64,000 bases of DNA, from NCBI GenBank assembly GCA_019058315.1, contig JAHPZH010000002.1:186001-250000 (forward strand), given 5' to 3'. The stretch is from Candidatus Helarchaeota archaeon (GTDB lineage Archaea; Asgardarchaeota; Lokiarchaeia; Helarchaeales; RDOG01). The stretch's first letter is position 1. Each line of letters opens with the position of its first letter. The position numbers and the translations under genes are program-made. Under the pieces are notes generated by a model. That model ran no database searches, was not told the DNA's origin, and saw only the letters and a list, made by a program, of their open reading frames with translations. Positions 17,723-26,833 of this stretch are shown here, one piece after another.

Positions 17723-17875
17723 TTATTCAAGCTTTTTCAGCTTAAATTTATGCCAGAATAATTTTCTTAATTTTATTTTTCTTTTATGATCTTGATTATT
17801 AATAACATGAGGATTCTGTCTATTCCTCATCCTCTTTAATTCTACCTTCAATGAGTTTTTTGATTTTGTTCGCAT
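17723..17875 (-). CDS. Small basic protein, 50 residues, hypothetical
   Basis: A minus-strand frame opens at ATG 17875 with a GGTG ribosome-binding sequence 6 bases upstream and ends at TAA 17723-17725. The peptide is very basic (MRTKSKNSLKVELKRMRNRQ at the N-terminus, LRKLFWHKFKLKKLE at the C-terminus) and contains aromatic and proline residues, not lysine alone, which argues for real coding. It fills most of an otherwise empty gap. It may be an RNA-binding peptide. I do not recognise a family. The rest of the gap (17876-18132) is AT-rich with no clear element. Confidence 0.45.
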   Translation of the reverse strand: MRTKSKNSLKVELKRMRNRQNPHVINNQDHKRKIKLRKLFWHKFKLKKLE

Positions 17876-18132
17876 GAAATGCACCAATTCTTCTAATTTT
17901 TTAAATTATATAAATTTTCTGAAGACCAAAGGAAAAATAAACTATGGTTAATTAGTTAAAAAAAATATCAAATATATTTAATAGTTTAAATAAAGAAACT
18001 ATTATTTGAATAAGTAAATGATTTAAAAGTTAAATTAATATTTGATAATAATACATAATAAAAACCAATAAAACCTTCTCCATATTGAAAGTAAAATAGT
18101 TCTACGTAAATATTTTAATCAGAGGATGCCAC

Positions 18133-19473
18133 TTGGCTGTGAATAAGGAATTAGTAGCTGGTGAAGTTTTAGATTTAATTGAAAAAAGTAACTTATCTGA
18201 ACGTCAAGCTATTAAACAAATAGTTAAGAAATATAAAATAACAGATTGGAAGATCAGAGGGGGAATTCATGCATTAGTGTTTGAAATTATAAGAAAATAT
18301 AATGGTATTGATGAAATTATTAAGTATTCTTTAAAGGATAAAAAATCATTTAAACGAATTGAAATACCAATTAAGAATTTGTTGAGAATCGGTGTATACG
18401 AATTAAAATTTATGGAAATAGTTCCAGCAAAAATAACTAATGAAATTGTAGAAATTACTAAACAAAAATTTGGTAAAAATAAATCAAAATTTGTTAATGC
18501 ATTATTAAAAAATATTGAAAAAACTGATTTAAACGATATAGAGGATCATCTAAATGAGAGAAATAGACTAAGTTTTAAATATTTTCATCCAAACTGGTAT
18601 ATCGAATATTTAGAAAAAATATTAGATAGAGATTCTGTAATTTCCTTTTTAAAAGAAAATAATAAAGTTCCTCCAATTTATATTAGAGTAAATACTTTAA
18701 AAATTCGAATAGACAGATTAATTGGAATTCTAAAAAATAATAAGGTAGAATTAGAGCAAGATCCTTATTTTCCAGAAATTCTAAAAGTTACTAAAACCAA
18801 AAAACCTATGACACGACTTAAAAGTTATAAAAAGGGCCTTTTTTATATTCAAACAAAATCTTCTGCAGTTGTAACGCATGTGTTAGATCCACAAGCTAAT
18901 GAATATATTCTTGATATTTGTGCGGCTCCTGGGGGAAAAACGACCCATATTGCTCAACTTATGAAAAATACCGGAAAAATTTTGGCATTAGATCTATCGT
19001 ACAGACGGATAATGGAATTAAAACTAAAATTGAAATTATTAAATATTAAAAATATTGAATTAATTCAAACTGATTCTCTAAATATTCCTATAAGAAAGAA
19101 GGCAGATCGTGTTTTAGTTGATCCACCATGTACTGGGACTGGTGCTTATGGCTCACGTCCTTTAGCTCGATGGAAAATAAATATTAAATACTTAAGTAAT
19201 TATACTAATTTGCAATGGAAACTATTGGCTAGCGGGGCATCACATGTAAAATATGGTGGTACATTAGTCTATTCTACATGCTCAATTTTGATAGAAGAAA
19301 ATGAGACAATAGTAAAAAAGTTTTTAGAACAATATCCCGATTTTCAAATAATTCCCGCACTCCCTCAAATTGGAATGAAAGGTTTTATGGATTGCGAAAA
19401 TTGTAAGAGATTGTTTCCCCACTTACACGAGTCTGAAGGATTTTTCATTGCTAAATTTCAAAAAATAGAATAA
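18133..19473 (+). CDS. RsmB/NOL1/NOP2-type rRNA m5C methyltransferase with N-terminal NusB domain
   Basis: The 446-residue protein has an N-terminal NusB-like helical RNA-binding domain (about residues 1-135). A SAM methyltransferase follows, with ICAAPGGKT (about 262-270), the DPPCTGTGAYG motif (about 330-340) and the catalytic cysteine in YSTCSI (about 379-384). It forms 5-methylcytosine in rRNA or tRNA. The NusB fusion is typical of bacterial RsmB and of some archaeal paralogues. The start is TTG 18133, supported by GAGG 8 bases upstream; a nearby ATG at 18126 is out of frame. Confidence 0.9.
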   Translation: MAVNKELVAGEVLDLIEKSNLSERQAIKQIVKKYKITDWKIRGGIHALVFEIIRKYNGIDEIIKYSLKDKKSFKRIEIPIKNLLRIGVYELKFMEIVPAKITNEIVEITKQKFGKNKSKFVNALLKNIEKTDLNDIEDHLNERNRLSFKYFHPNWYIEYLEKILDRDSVISFLKENNKVPPIYIRVNTLKIRIDRLIGILKNNKVELEQDPYFPEILKVTKTKKPMTRLKSYKKGLFYIQTKSSAVVTHVLDPQANEYILDICAAPGGKTTHIAQLMKNTGKILALDLSYRRIMELKLKLKLLNIKNIELIQTDSLNIPIRKKADRVLVDPPCTGTGAYGSRPLARWKINIKYLSNYTNLQWKLLASGASHVKYGGTLVYSTCSILIEENETIVKKFLEQYPDFQIIPALPQIGMKGFMDCENCKRLFPHLHESEGFFIAKFQKIE

Positions 19474-19500
19474 AAATAAGTTAATCTACTATAAATTAAT

Positions 19501-19998
19501 TTAGCTTCTTCTTCCCCCAAATATATCAAATAAATTTCTTAAGGTATTTTCAAAATTCTTAACTGAATTTTGGATTGTTTGACGAATTCTTTTTCTGAAT
19601 CTATCACCCATTTCCCACAAACCCCTAATAAAATTAAGAAAAAGTTGACTAAAAAGGGAATCAAGAAGTTGATTCAATTCTTCATCATCAATTTTTGATA
19701 AGAACTCAAAGAATTCAGAAAGACTCTTAAATTCAACAGTTTCGCCATAATTAGTTGAATAAACATTGTTTGAGTTTACACCATATCTTCTCATAAAATC
19801 ATATTGTTGCCTTTTTACTGGATCACTTAAAACTCCATAGGCAATATTGATTAATTTTATTCGTTCTTCTGCATCCTTGCTAGGATTTAAATCTGGGTGA
19901 TATTTTCTAGCAAGACGTCGGTAAGAATTCTTGATTTCATCAATACTAGCGTTCGAATTTACGCCTAATATATCATATAAATCGAAATCTTTTGTCAT
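19501..19998 (-). CDS. J-domain protein (DnaJ-like, short)
   Basis: The 165-residue protein has a complete N-terminal J domain (about residues 5-68, HPD triad in [10 protein letters not shown] near residue 35). It lacks the G/F region, zinc finger and client-binding domain of DnaJ. The remaining 95 residues are helical and rich in aromatic and basic residues ([20 protein letters not shown]). It should stimulate an Hsp70 ATPase for a specialised client or location. No Hsp70 gene is in the window. The pdxT gene lies upstream in the same direction. Confidence 0.88.
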   Translation of the reverse strand: MTKDFDLYDILGVNSNASIDEIKNSYRRLARKYHPDLNPSKDAEERIKLINIAYGVLSDPVKRQQYDFMRRYGVNSNNVYSTNYGETVEFKSLSEFFEFLSKIDDEELNQLLDSLFSQLFLNFIRGLWEMGDRFRKRIRQTIQNSVKNFENTLRNLFDIFGGRRS

Positions 19999-20036
19999 TT
20001 AAATTCAAGTTTATTTTATTCAGTAATTAAATTAGA

Positions 20037-20657
20037 TCATCTATTAACTCGCGCTTCAACTATATCAAAAAAGAACTTATGTAGTCTTAAATCGCCACTA
20101 AGTTCAGGATGAAAAGCTACTCCAATTATATTATCTTGTTTTATAGCCACAATTTCTTCATTAAACTTTGCTATGACTTCTACATTAGGACCGACATTTT
20201 TTATTAAAGGGGCTCTTATAAACACTGATTTATATGGTTCGTCTCCTAAAATTGAAAGCTTTAAATCGGTTTCGAAACTTTCCCTTTGTGTTCCAAAAGA
20301 ATTCCTCTCAATATCAGCATCCAAGATTCCTAAAATTGGTTGATTTACTTTTCCAACCGTTTTATCATATACCATCTTTGCTAAAAATACAAGTCCAGCA
20401 CATGTAGCTAATGTTGGTAAGTCAGAAAGAATTTTATTCTTCAAAGCCTCCAGTAATCCAACTTTCTTAGCAAGAACTCCAATAACCGTTGATTCGCCAC
20501 CTGGAATAATCAACCCATCAATTCCTTCTAGATCATCCGGATATTTAATCCGTTTTATCACTCCATTATCAATTTTACTTTCTTTAAAAACATCCTTCAA
20601 GATTTCTTCATGAAATCTTACATCACCCTGTAATGCTAAAACTCCAATTGTAACCAT
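20037..20657 (-). CDS. pdxT: Pyridoxal 5'-phosphate synthase glutaminase subunit
   Basis: This class I glutaminase of about 206 residues has the GGEST oxyanion motif, the nucleophile cysteine in TCAGLVFLA and the catalytic His-Glu in FHPELSGD. It supplies ammonia to PdxS for ribose-5-phosphate-dependent PLP synthesis. ATG 20657 is preferred over the GTG at 20666 because the AGGTG ribosome-binding sequence lies 6 bases before the ATG and would overlap the GTG. PdxS lies immediately upstream in the same operon, with about 20 bases between them. Confidence 0.94.
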   Translation of the reverse strand: MVTIGVLALQGDVRFHEEILKDVFKESKIDNGVIKRIKYPDDLEGIDGLIIPGGESTVIGVLAKKVGLLEALKNKILSDLPTLATCAGLVFLAKMVYDKTVGKVNQPILGILDADIERNSFGTQRESFETDLKLSILGDEPYKSVFIRAPLIKNVGPNVEVIAKFNEEIVAIKQDNIIGVAFHPELSGDLRLHKFFFDIVEARVNR

Positions 20658-20678
20658 TTTAAACACCTTTCAGAAAGC

Positions 20679-21614
20679 CTAAATATCAGATCCCCTGACT
20701 TCCCAACGTTCACCTGTGGTAATTTCTAAATCAATTCCATCCATAGCTCTCTTTTCGAGTACCATTTTTTGTGCTTCTTTTATAATCTCAGGGTTGTCCC
20801 AGAAGCTAGTAGCTAATACTATTGCTTCTGCCCGAGTTTGAGGGTCTTCTGATTTAAAAATTCCTGATCCCACGAAAATTCCATCACAACCTAGACTCAT
20901 CATAAATCCTGCATCTGCAGGAGTTGCTATACCTCCTGCAGCAAAAATTGTAACTGGAATTCTCCCCAAATCAGCAGTTAATTTAACTATATCATAACTT
21001 ACCTTAAATTCTCGGGCATATTTTATTAATTCTTGAGGATTATTCTTTGATGCAGTAACAAGTCTTAATTGCTCTTTAATCTTATTAAAATGAATAATCG
21101 CATGTTTGACATCACCAGTACCTGGTTCACCTTTTGAACGGAGCATGCTAGCACCTTCTTCTATCCGCCTTAAAGAACTTCCTAAATCTGTACAACCATT
21201 AACGAATGGAATCTTGAAATCATGTTTCCATATATGATGTTCAGAGTCTGCTACATTAAGGACTTCACTTTCATCAATGGTATCAACACCCGCAGCTTCA
21301 AGTATTCTGGCTTCACCTATATGACCAATACGACATTTCATCATGATAGGAATAGAAATATGGGCTCTAATCTCCTCATATAACTTTAATGAAGCAGTTC
21401 TTGCAATACCTCCTGACTTCCTGATATCATAAGGAAGTTTATCTAGTAACATGACTGCAACTGCACCTGCTCCTTCAGCAATTTGTGCTTGTTCAACGTT
21501 TGTAACATCCATAATAACTCCATTTTCCTGCATGTGAGGAAATCCTTTTTTTACTGACCAAGTACTCTGAATACGGTCTTTTAAGACTAATTTTCCTGCA
21601 TTATAATCTGGCAT
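20679..21614 (-). CDS. pdxS: Pyridoxal 5'-phosphate synthase lyase subunit
   Basis: This PdxS/SNZ TIM barrel has GVIMDVTNVEQAQIAEGAGAVAVM near the N-terminus, the catalytic lysine region MMKCRIGHIGEARILEAAGVD, GEPGTGDVKHA, and FAAGGIATPADAGFMMSLGCDGIFVGSGIF near the C-terminus. It condenses a pentose phosphate, glyceraldehyde 3-phosphate and ammonia into PLP. ATG 21614 (311 residues) has AGAAG about 9 bases upstream. TTG 21623 would add three residues (MKK) and cannot be excluded. It is co-transcribed with pdxT. Transaminases at 22094 and 25787 and other PLP enzymes use the product. Confidence 0.95.
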   Translation of the reverse strand: MPDYNAGKLVLKDRIQSTWSVKKGFPHMQENGVIMDVTNVEQAQIAEGAGAVAVMLLDKLPYDIRKSGGIARTASLKLYEEIRAHISIPIMMKCRIGHIGEARILEAAGVDTIDESEVLNVADSEHHIWKHDFKIPFVNGCTDLGSSLRRIEEGASMLRSKGEPGTGDVKHAIIHFNKIKEQLRLVTASKNNPQELIKYAREFKVSYDIVKLTADLGRIPVTIFAAGGIATPADAGFMMSLGCDGIFVGSGIFKSEDPQTRAEAIVLATSFWDNPEIIKEAQKMVLEKRAMDGIDLEITTGERWEVRGSDI

Positions 21615-21747
21615 TTTTTTCAACTTCTTTTAAAATATTTTAAAATAGATTATACAATTAATTAAACCTAACTTTAATTATAAAGTTTTATGCACAAAAT
21701 CTCTTTTAAATTTACATATTTAACAATTTTGGAAAAATAACTTATAA

Positions 21748-21939
21748 TCATGAAACACTTACACTATTCTGACGAACTGTGAGTTTAACTATATATTTAC
21801 AAAAATTACATTGAACCTTTTTATTTTTAGGTTCTTTAAGGGTAACTTTATATTTTCTTCCACAGTTAGGACATCTATATTTCACGATCCAACCATTTAC
21901 TTCTTCATCAAATTCAACACTATTTTCTTCCGTAGACAT
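21748..21939 (-). CDS. Small zinc-ribbon protein
   Basis: The 63-residue protein has a CPNC ... CNFC zinc ribbon (about residues 23-26 and 44-47) separated by a KYKVTLKEPKNKK hairpin. The N-terminus is acidic. Such one-domain ribbons occur in archaeal transcription and translation accessories, but no specific family is evident. It is divergent from the aminotransferase at 22094, with about 155 bases of AT-rich promoter DNA between them. Confidence 0.65.
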   Translation of the reverse strand: MSTEENSVEFDEEVNGWIVKYRCPNCGRKYKVTLKEPKNKKVQCNFCKYIVKLTVRQNSVSVS

Positions 21940-22093
21940 TTCAAGTCAATCATTATTTAATGTTAAAATTTTTCAATCCCTAAGTGATAATGAAATATTA
22001 TTCTATATATCTTTGTATCTCAAGGAAAAAAGATAAATTTAAATTTGCTTTAAACTATTTTTTCCGAACCACCAATCTTATGGTGTAATTGTC

Positions 22094-23278
22094 ATGGTAA
22101 AAGTTGCTAAACGATTAGAGAAATTTGAATATGCAATTCGAGATGTAGTTGCAGTTGCACAAGAATTGGAGAAAAAAGGGAAAAAAATTACATATTTATC
22201 TATAGGAGATACTGCAAAATATTTTGAAACCCCAGAGCATATAAAAAAAGCTTTTACTAAGGCAGCTAATGAAAATTTTAATTATTATGTTGATTCTTTA
22301 GGTATTTTAGAACTCAGAAAAGCTATTGCTGAGAGCCAAAATAAAGAATACGGATTAAATGTTTCTCCAGAAGATGTCTTAATCACAGCTGGTGTGAGTG
22401 AAGCAATTGAATTTATTTATGCAGGTTTGATTGAACAAAATGATGAAATTATCATTCCAGGTCCTTCCTACCCACCCTTCAGTTCTTACTGCCTTCTTTA
22501 TGGAGGGAAACCTGTTGAGTATAAAATGGACGAAGAAAACAATTGGCAACCTGATATCGAAGATTTAAGAAAAAAAATTACAGATAAAACAAGATCAATT
22601 GTAATAATATCACCTAATAATCCAGTTGGTGTTTTATATAACGAAAAAGTATTAAAAGAAATTATTAATATTGCTGGAGAACACGATCTCCCCATTATTT
22701 CAGATGATATTTATGAAAAGTATGTATATGAAGGCTCTTTTGTAAATACAGCTTCATTAGCAAAAGATGTAAGCGTTATTACCTTTAAAGGATTCTCAAA
22801 AACATATAAAATGACGGGCTTGCGTTTAGGTTCTATTATATACCATGACCCAAATGATAAATTAACTGATTTTAAAGAGGATATAAAGAAATTAGCAAGA
22901 ATTAGATTATGTGCAAACGCACCTGCACAAATGGCTGGAATCGCAGCCTTGACTGGACCACAAGGGCATGTAAAAGAAACAGTTAAACAACTAAAACAAC
23001 ATAGAGATTTTTGTTTAGAACGCTTAAATGAAATTGAAGGGATAGAGTGTAAAAAACCTGAAGGTGCATTTTATCTATTCCCTAAAATAAACCTTGGTAA
23101 TAGATGGAAGGACGATAAAGAGTTTGTGATCGATTTTTTAAACAAGAAACAAGTATTATTCGTTTATGGCTCTGGCTTTGGAAAAGTTTATGGTCCAAGT
23201 CATGTTAGAATCGTTTATTTAGCTCCAATCTCAACATTAAAAGATGCGATGGATAAACTAGCAGAGTTTATGAAATAA
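22094..23278 (+). CDS. Class I pyridoxal-phosphate aminotransferase (alanine/aspartate type)
   Basis: This 394-residue fold-type I aminotransferase has the tetrapyrrole-contact region TAGVSEAIEF, the NPNNPVG motif (SPNNPVGVLY, about 175-184), DDIYEKYVY, and the Schiff-base lysine in FKGFSKTYKMTGLRLG (Lys about 236). A second conserved arginine lies near the C-terminus (SHVRIVYL). It most resembles archaeal AlaT/AspB-like enzymes, so the amino acid specificity is uncertain. ATG 22094 follows an AT-rich promoter; no strong ribosome-binding site is seen. Confidence 0.9.
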   Translation: MVKVAKRLEKFEYAIRDVVAVAQELEKKGKKITYLSIGDTAKYFETPEHIKKAFTKAANENFNYYVDSLGILELRKAIAESQNKEYGLNVSPEDVLITAGVSEAIEFIYAGLIEQNDEIIIPGPSYPPFSSYCLLYGGKPVEYKMDEENNWQPDIEDLRKKITDKTRSIVIISPNNPVGVLYNEKVLKEIINIAGEHDLPIISDDIYEKYVYEGSFVNTASLAKDVSVITFKGFSKTYKMTGLRLGSIIYHDPNDKLTDFKEDIKKLARIRLCANAPAQMAGIAALTGPQGHVKETVKQLKQHRDFCLERLNEIEGIECKKPEGAFYLFPKINLGNRWKDDKEFVIDFLNKKQVLFVYGSGFGKVYGPSHVRIVYLAPISTLKDAMDKLAEFMK

Positions 23279-23545
23279 AAGAAATGATATAAATTCAAAT
23301 TGTAAACCTTTTTATATTTCAATTTTTTTTAAATTTAATACTAAATTACTAAAAAATAAAATGAATTCTCTTTTTAACAACAAAATTAGAATAGATAAAT
23401 TAAAAAACTACCAAAATTTTGAAATTTTTTTCTTTACTTTATTCATTTTTTATTTAAAATTAAAAATTAAACTCTAATTATATATAGAATGAAATAAAAC
23501 TCTTTTTAAATTATGATGTATGAATGAATGATTTATTAAAATACG

Positions 23546-23611
23546 AATTAAAATTCCCAATGATGAAGGTGATCCCAACTGATGTGAAATACTAACTGTT
23601 TTTAATTAATA
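23546..23611 (+). ncRNA. Candidate box C/D-type small RNA (weak)
   Basis: A C-box ATGATGA (23560-23566) is followed by 12 bases and a D-like CTGA (23579-23582), then GTGAAAT and CTG. Flanks AATTAAAA and TTTTAATT could close it. The segment CCCAATGATGAAGGTGAT is repeated, with two extra bases, in the stronger element 80 bases downstream. No target was determined. Confidence 0.3.
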
Positions 23612-23629
23612 TTCATCAATACCAGGATT

Positions 23630-23673
23630 TAATTATCCCAATGATGAAGAGGTGATACTCTGAGGGATAATTA
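23630..23673 (+). ncRNA. Kink-turn RNA element with C and D boxes and a perfect 10-bp stem
   Basis: A perfect stem TAATTATCCC (23630-23639) / GGGATAATTA (23664-23673) encloses a C-box ATGATGA (23641-23647) and D-box CTGA (23660-23663), separated by 12 bases. This is the geometry of an L7Ae-binding kink turn: tandem G-A pairs on a C-G stem. The interior is too short for a normal two-guide C/D sRNA, so it may be a minimal single-guide RNA or an L7Ae-bound regulatory hairpin. It lies in a gene-free stretch. Confidence 0.5.
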
Positions 23674-23752
23674 GTTCTAAAATTTTGAAAAATATAATAA
23701 AAAGATAGGTTAGGATAAATTAGGAGTATTTAGGAAATAAAAAATTAGAAAA

Positions 23753-23818
23753 TCAGGTTTGAATTTTTACAACTAAATCTGGTTCCACTTCAACAGCCCA
23801 GATTATATCCTCAAGTTT
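23753..23818 (-). pseudogene. Relic of the 3' end of ilvE
   Basis: Minus-strand translation reads KLEDIIWAVEVEPDLVVKIQ followed by T and a stop at 23753-23755. The intact ilvE ends EEEDIFGWVVEVEPDLVVKI followed by QT. The DNA match is clear over about 50 bases (TTTTTACAACTAAATCTGGT is identical). The relic is in the same orientation as ilvE and 2 kb downstream of its stop. The zinc-ribbon membrane gene 23885-25738 lies between the two copies. Confidence 0.75.
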
Positions 23819-23884
23819 AAAAACTTAAATATGATAAATTTTATACCATATTAGAATGGTTAATAACTATAAAGGGGAAAAAAA

Positions 23885-25738
23885 ATCAACGATTCGATAA
23901 TATTTAAAAGTAAAGTCGGCTCTGATCAGAAGAATAATTGGTGTATCTGTTGTTTCTCTCCATTAGGGCTATTTCTCTTTATTTTAGTTGTATTCCATCC
24001 TAAATCGAATTTAATATTTCAAGTAGTAGGAGGAATTGGCTCTTTATTTTTGTTTACAAGTCTTTTTTTAGTGGGCTTTCAATCCATTCGTACATTTTTG
24101 ATAATATATAATGATGGAATAAAAATTGCGACTCCATATAGGTCTTTAGGACACAAATTCATACCTTGGCATGCTATAAAAGAAATTGAATTGTATTATA
24201 GAGGGCGTATTGGTTCAAGATATGACTCTCGAACTTATTATGAAATTTACATTTTTATTAAAAATCAACCAAAATCCTTAAAAATTTCAGAACTTTGGGT
24301 AGAAAATATAGAAACAGCATATAATTTGATAAAGAAACATATTAAACCTTTGCAAAAAACTGAAAATTGTCAAAATCATCCTAAAATTAAGACTGTAGAA
24401 CAATGTCGTACTTGTGGTGCTTATTTTTGTGAAAAATGTATTGAAAAGAAAAGTATTGAGGGGTTTAAATTTTGTGAGTGTTCCTTATGTATATATAATG
24501 TAGGATTAAATAGAATAAAGAAATGTTATTTTTTCTCTCTAATTTGTCCATTGATTTTTTTAATTTCTATAATTTTAAAACTATTGATAAATCTTGAAAA
24601 CGATTTAACACTAAATCTATACATAATTTCTTTCATTCTATCACTTCCATTTGCATTTATTACAACTCCTCATGGATATGGATTTTATTTTGCTAATGTA
24701 AAAAGGAAGGAAATATTAGAACAGTTAAATATAAGATTTGATCAATATTCATTAAAAAAACTCAAGTTTTTTGTGATTTTAATTAATTTAATTAATCCAA
24801 TCTTTTATTTTTGCTTTTTTTACCTATTATATCCAAGTTCTCACATAATTTTAAGTAGTATTTTTATGTCAATCTATCTTATTTTAACAATAATTTTTAC
24901 AAAAATTTCCTATAATATTGAAAAACCGAAAAAAACAGAGGAATGGAGTACACCTTTAGAGAGACTTATTTGTTCCAATTGTGGAGAAATATTTACTTTG
25001 AAATCTGATTATTGTTCATGTTGTGGTTCTAAAATCGATATCACTCAACCAACACATAGAGAAAATAGAAAATTTAAAAGCTTTAAATGTTATAACATCA
25101 TAATAGAAAAAGAAACTCATAATGAACTTATTCTAGTCAAAGATAACCGAAATTCTGCAGAAAAATCATCAAAAACAGAGATGAAATGCATTATAGTTTT
25201 ATTAATTCCTGTTCTATTTATTATTTTATTTTCTTTTAGCTTAGAAGCACTCCAATTTTTAGTTCTTCTTATTTTTCCATTACCTATTCTTATATTTTTT
25301 CTTATTGTATATTTTTTTGAAAGAATTGAAATAAATAAAGTTCAGAAATTGACAATCGATAAAAAAAATCAAAAAATTACTTACTATAAAAATTCTCTGG
25401 ATCCAACAAAAAAAATCGAAATATATGATATTAATACACTAAAAGTAATTGAAATAAAAGATTATAGACAAATAATTAATGAGATTAGACTTATTTTTTC
25501 AATAAATGAACTGAAATTATTTGGAATCATGCGTAAAAATAATATTATTCCAATCTATAAAAAATTAAGTTCTTATTTAGAAATTCCTATAATAGGAACT
25601 GAAGGGAAAAAAGTAATAGACTTAAATGAAGAAAAACTTTATACAGATTCTATATGCTGTCTTTATTGCGGATTTAATAATCTAATTAATGATAAAATAC
25701 AATATTGTATGAAATGCGGTGAAAAAATTTATAAGTAG
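23885..25738 (+). CDS. Multi-pass membrane protein with B-box-like and two zinc-ribbon modules; start codon unclear
   Basis: The frame is open from 23873 to TAG 25736-25738. The first usual start is TTG 24050 (562 residues), but the preceding codons encode a convincing extension with a membrane helix (PLGLFLFILVVF). A GGGG purine box at 23874-23877 sits 7 bases before an in-frame ATC at 23885, which I use as a tentative non-AUG start. Downstream come a GRAM/PH-like strand region, a B-box-like cluster (CQNHP ... CRTCGAYFCEKC ... CECSLC), four helices, a zinc ribbon (CSNC ... CSCC), two more helices, then a beta-domain and terminal ribbon (CLYC ... CMKC). The C-terminal third is paralogous to the gene at 29705-30760. 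Function unknown. Confidence 0.6.
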   Translation: MNDSIIFKSKVGSDQKNNWCICCFSPLGLFLFILVVFHPKSNLIFQVVGGIGSLFLFTSLFLVGFQSIRTFLIIYNDGIKIATPYRSLGHKFIPWHAIKEIELYYRGRIGSRYDSRTYYEIYIFIKNQPKSLKISELWVENIETAYNLIKKHIKPLQKTENCQNHPKIKTVEQCRTCGAYFCEKCIEKKSIEGFKFCECSLCIYNVGLNRIKKCYFFSLICPLIFLISIILKLLINLENDLTLNLYIISFILSLPFAFITTPHGYGFYFANVKRKEILEQLNIRFDQYSLKKLKFFVILINLINPIFYFCFFYLLYPSSHIILSSIFMSIYLILTIIFTKISYNIEKPKKTEEWSTPLERLICSNCGEIFTLKSDYCSCCGSKIDITQPTHRENRKFKSFKCYNIIIEKETHNELILVKDNRNSAEKSSKTEMKCIIVLLIPVLFIILFSFSLEALQFLVLLIFPLPILIFFLIVYFFERIEINKVQKLTIDKKNQKITYYKNSLDPTKKIEIYDINTLKVIEIKDYRQIINEIRLIFSINELKLFGIMRKNNIIPIYKKLSSYLEIPIIGTEGKKVIDLNEEKLYTDSICCLYCGFNNLINDKIQYCMKCGEKIYK

Positions 25739-25786
25739 TCAATAAAATCTGCCAATTTGAATAGATATAATAAAAAAATAAGAGAT

Positions 25787-26833
25787 TCAAGTTTGGATTT
25801 TTACAACTAAATCTGGTTCTACTTCAACAACCCACCCAAAAATATCTTCTTCTTCTTGAAGTTGAATTTTTGTAAGCAAGTCATATAATTTTTGAGTTAC
25901 TGACCCTACTTTAAAATCATTAAATACATGATCTTTACCCTTGTATAACAAGGATCCTATTGGAGTAACGACTGCAGCAGTACCAGAACAGAAAACCTCA
26001 GAAGCTTTCAATACTTCGTCAATTGTAATGTCTCGTTCTTCAACTTTCATTTTTAATTTCTTTTTAGCTATATCAATTATTGAAGCTCTTGTATTTCCTG
26101 GTAATATTGATCCAGTAAGTCTTGGTGTCATTAAAACGTTATTAACTACACAGAAAAAGTTTGCAGTTCCAACTTCTTCAATATACTTACCATTTGCTGC
26201 ATCTAGATATAATTCCTGATTATACCCTTTTTCTTTAACTTTTTTTGCTGGAAGCATCGAACCTGCATAATTACAAATGGTTTTAATACCACCAGTTCCT
26301 TTGGGGGCAGCTCTATGAAATTCTGTTATTGCTAATTTAATCGGATTAAATCCTTCTTTATAATAAGGACCCACTGGAACCACAAAAATTATAAATGTAT
26401 AACTAGGGGCGGGAGCAACTCCTAAAATTGGACCAGTTCCCCATAATACAGGTCGAATATATAACGCTCCTTTTCCATATGGTGGAATATAATCTTCATT
26501 TATTTTTACTACTTTCTTGACATCATCTACGAATTTCTTTGGATCATAGGGTGGGATTAGTAAACGTTCACAACCCGCTTTGAGTCTTTTTCCATTATCT
26601 AAAGGTCTAAAAAGCACAAGTTTATTCGCTTTTGTCCTTAACGCTTTCATACCTTCGAAAATGCCTTGTCCATAGTTTAATACACATGCAGCTGGTGAAA
26701 TTTCAAAATTTCCAAATGGAACAACTTTACCTTCATCCCAACCAGTCTTTTCTTCCCACTTCGAAAGAAACATACCCTTAGTTGGCATGAAATCGAAACC
26801 GAGATTGTCCCAGTCTATATTTACATCTGTCAT
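25787..26833 (-). CDS. ilvE: Branched-chain amino acid aminotransferase
   Basis: This 348-residue fold-type IV transaminase has VLNYGQGIFEGMKALR near residues 51-66, the Schiff-base lysine in AGSMLPAKKVKEKGYNQE (about 190-207), EEVGTANFF and CSGTAAVVTPIG near 285-296, all typical of BCAT. It interconverts Val/Leu/Ile and their 2-oxo acids. ATG 26833 is preceded by an AGGAGATG ribosome-binding region. Its 3' end has a decayed duplicate 2 kb away at 23753-23818. Confidence 0.94.
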   Translation of the reverse strand: MTDVNIDWDNLGFDFMPTKGMFLSKWEEKTGWDEGKVVPFGNFEISPAACVLNYGQGIFEGMKALRTKANKLVLFRPLDNGKRLKAGCERLLIPPYDPKKFVDDVKKVVKINEDYIPPYGKGALYIRPVLWGTGPILGVAPAPSYTFIIFVVPVGPYYKEGFNPIKLAITEFHRAAPKGTGGIKTICNYAGSMLPAKKVKEKGYNQELYLDAANGKYIEEVGTANFFCVVNNVLMTPRLTGSILPGNTRASIIDIAKKKLKMKVEERDITIDEVLKASEVFCSGTAAVVTPIGSLLYKGKDHVFNDFKVGSVTQKLYDLLTKIQLQEEEDIFGWVVEVEPDLVVKIQT

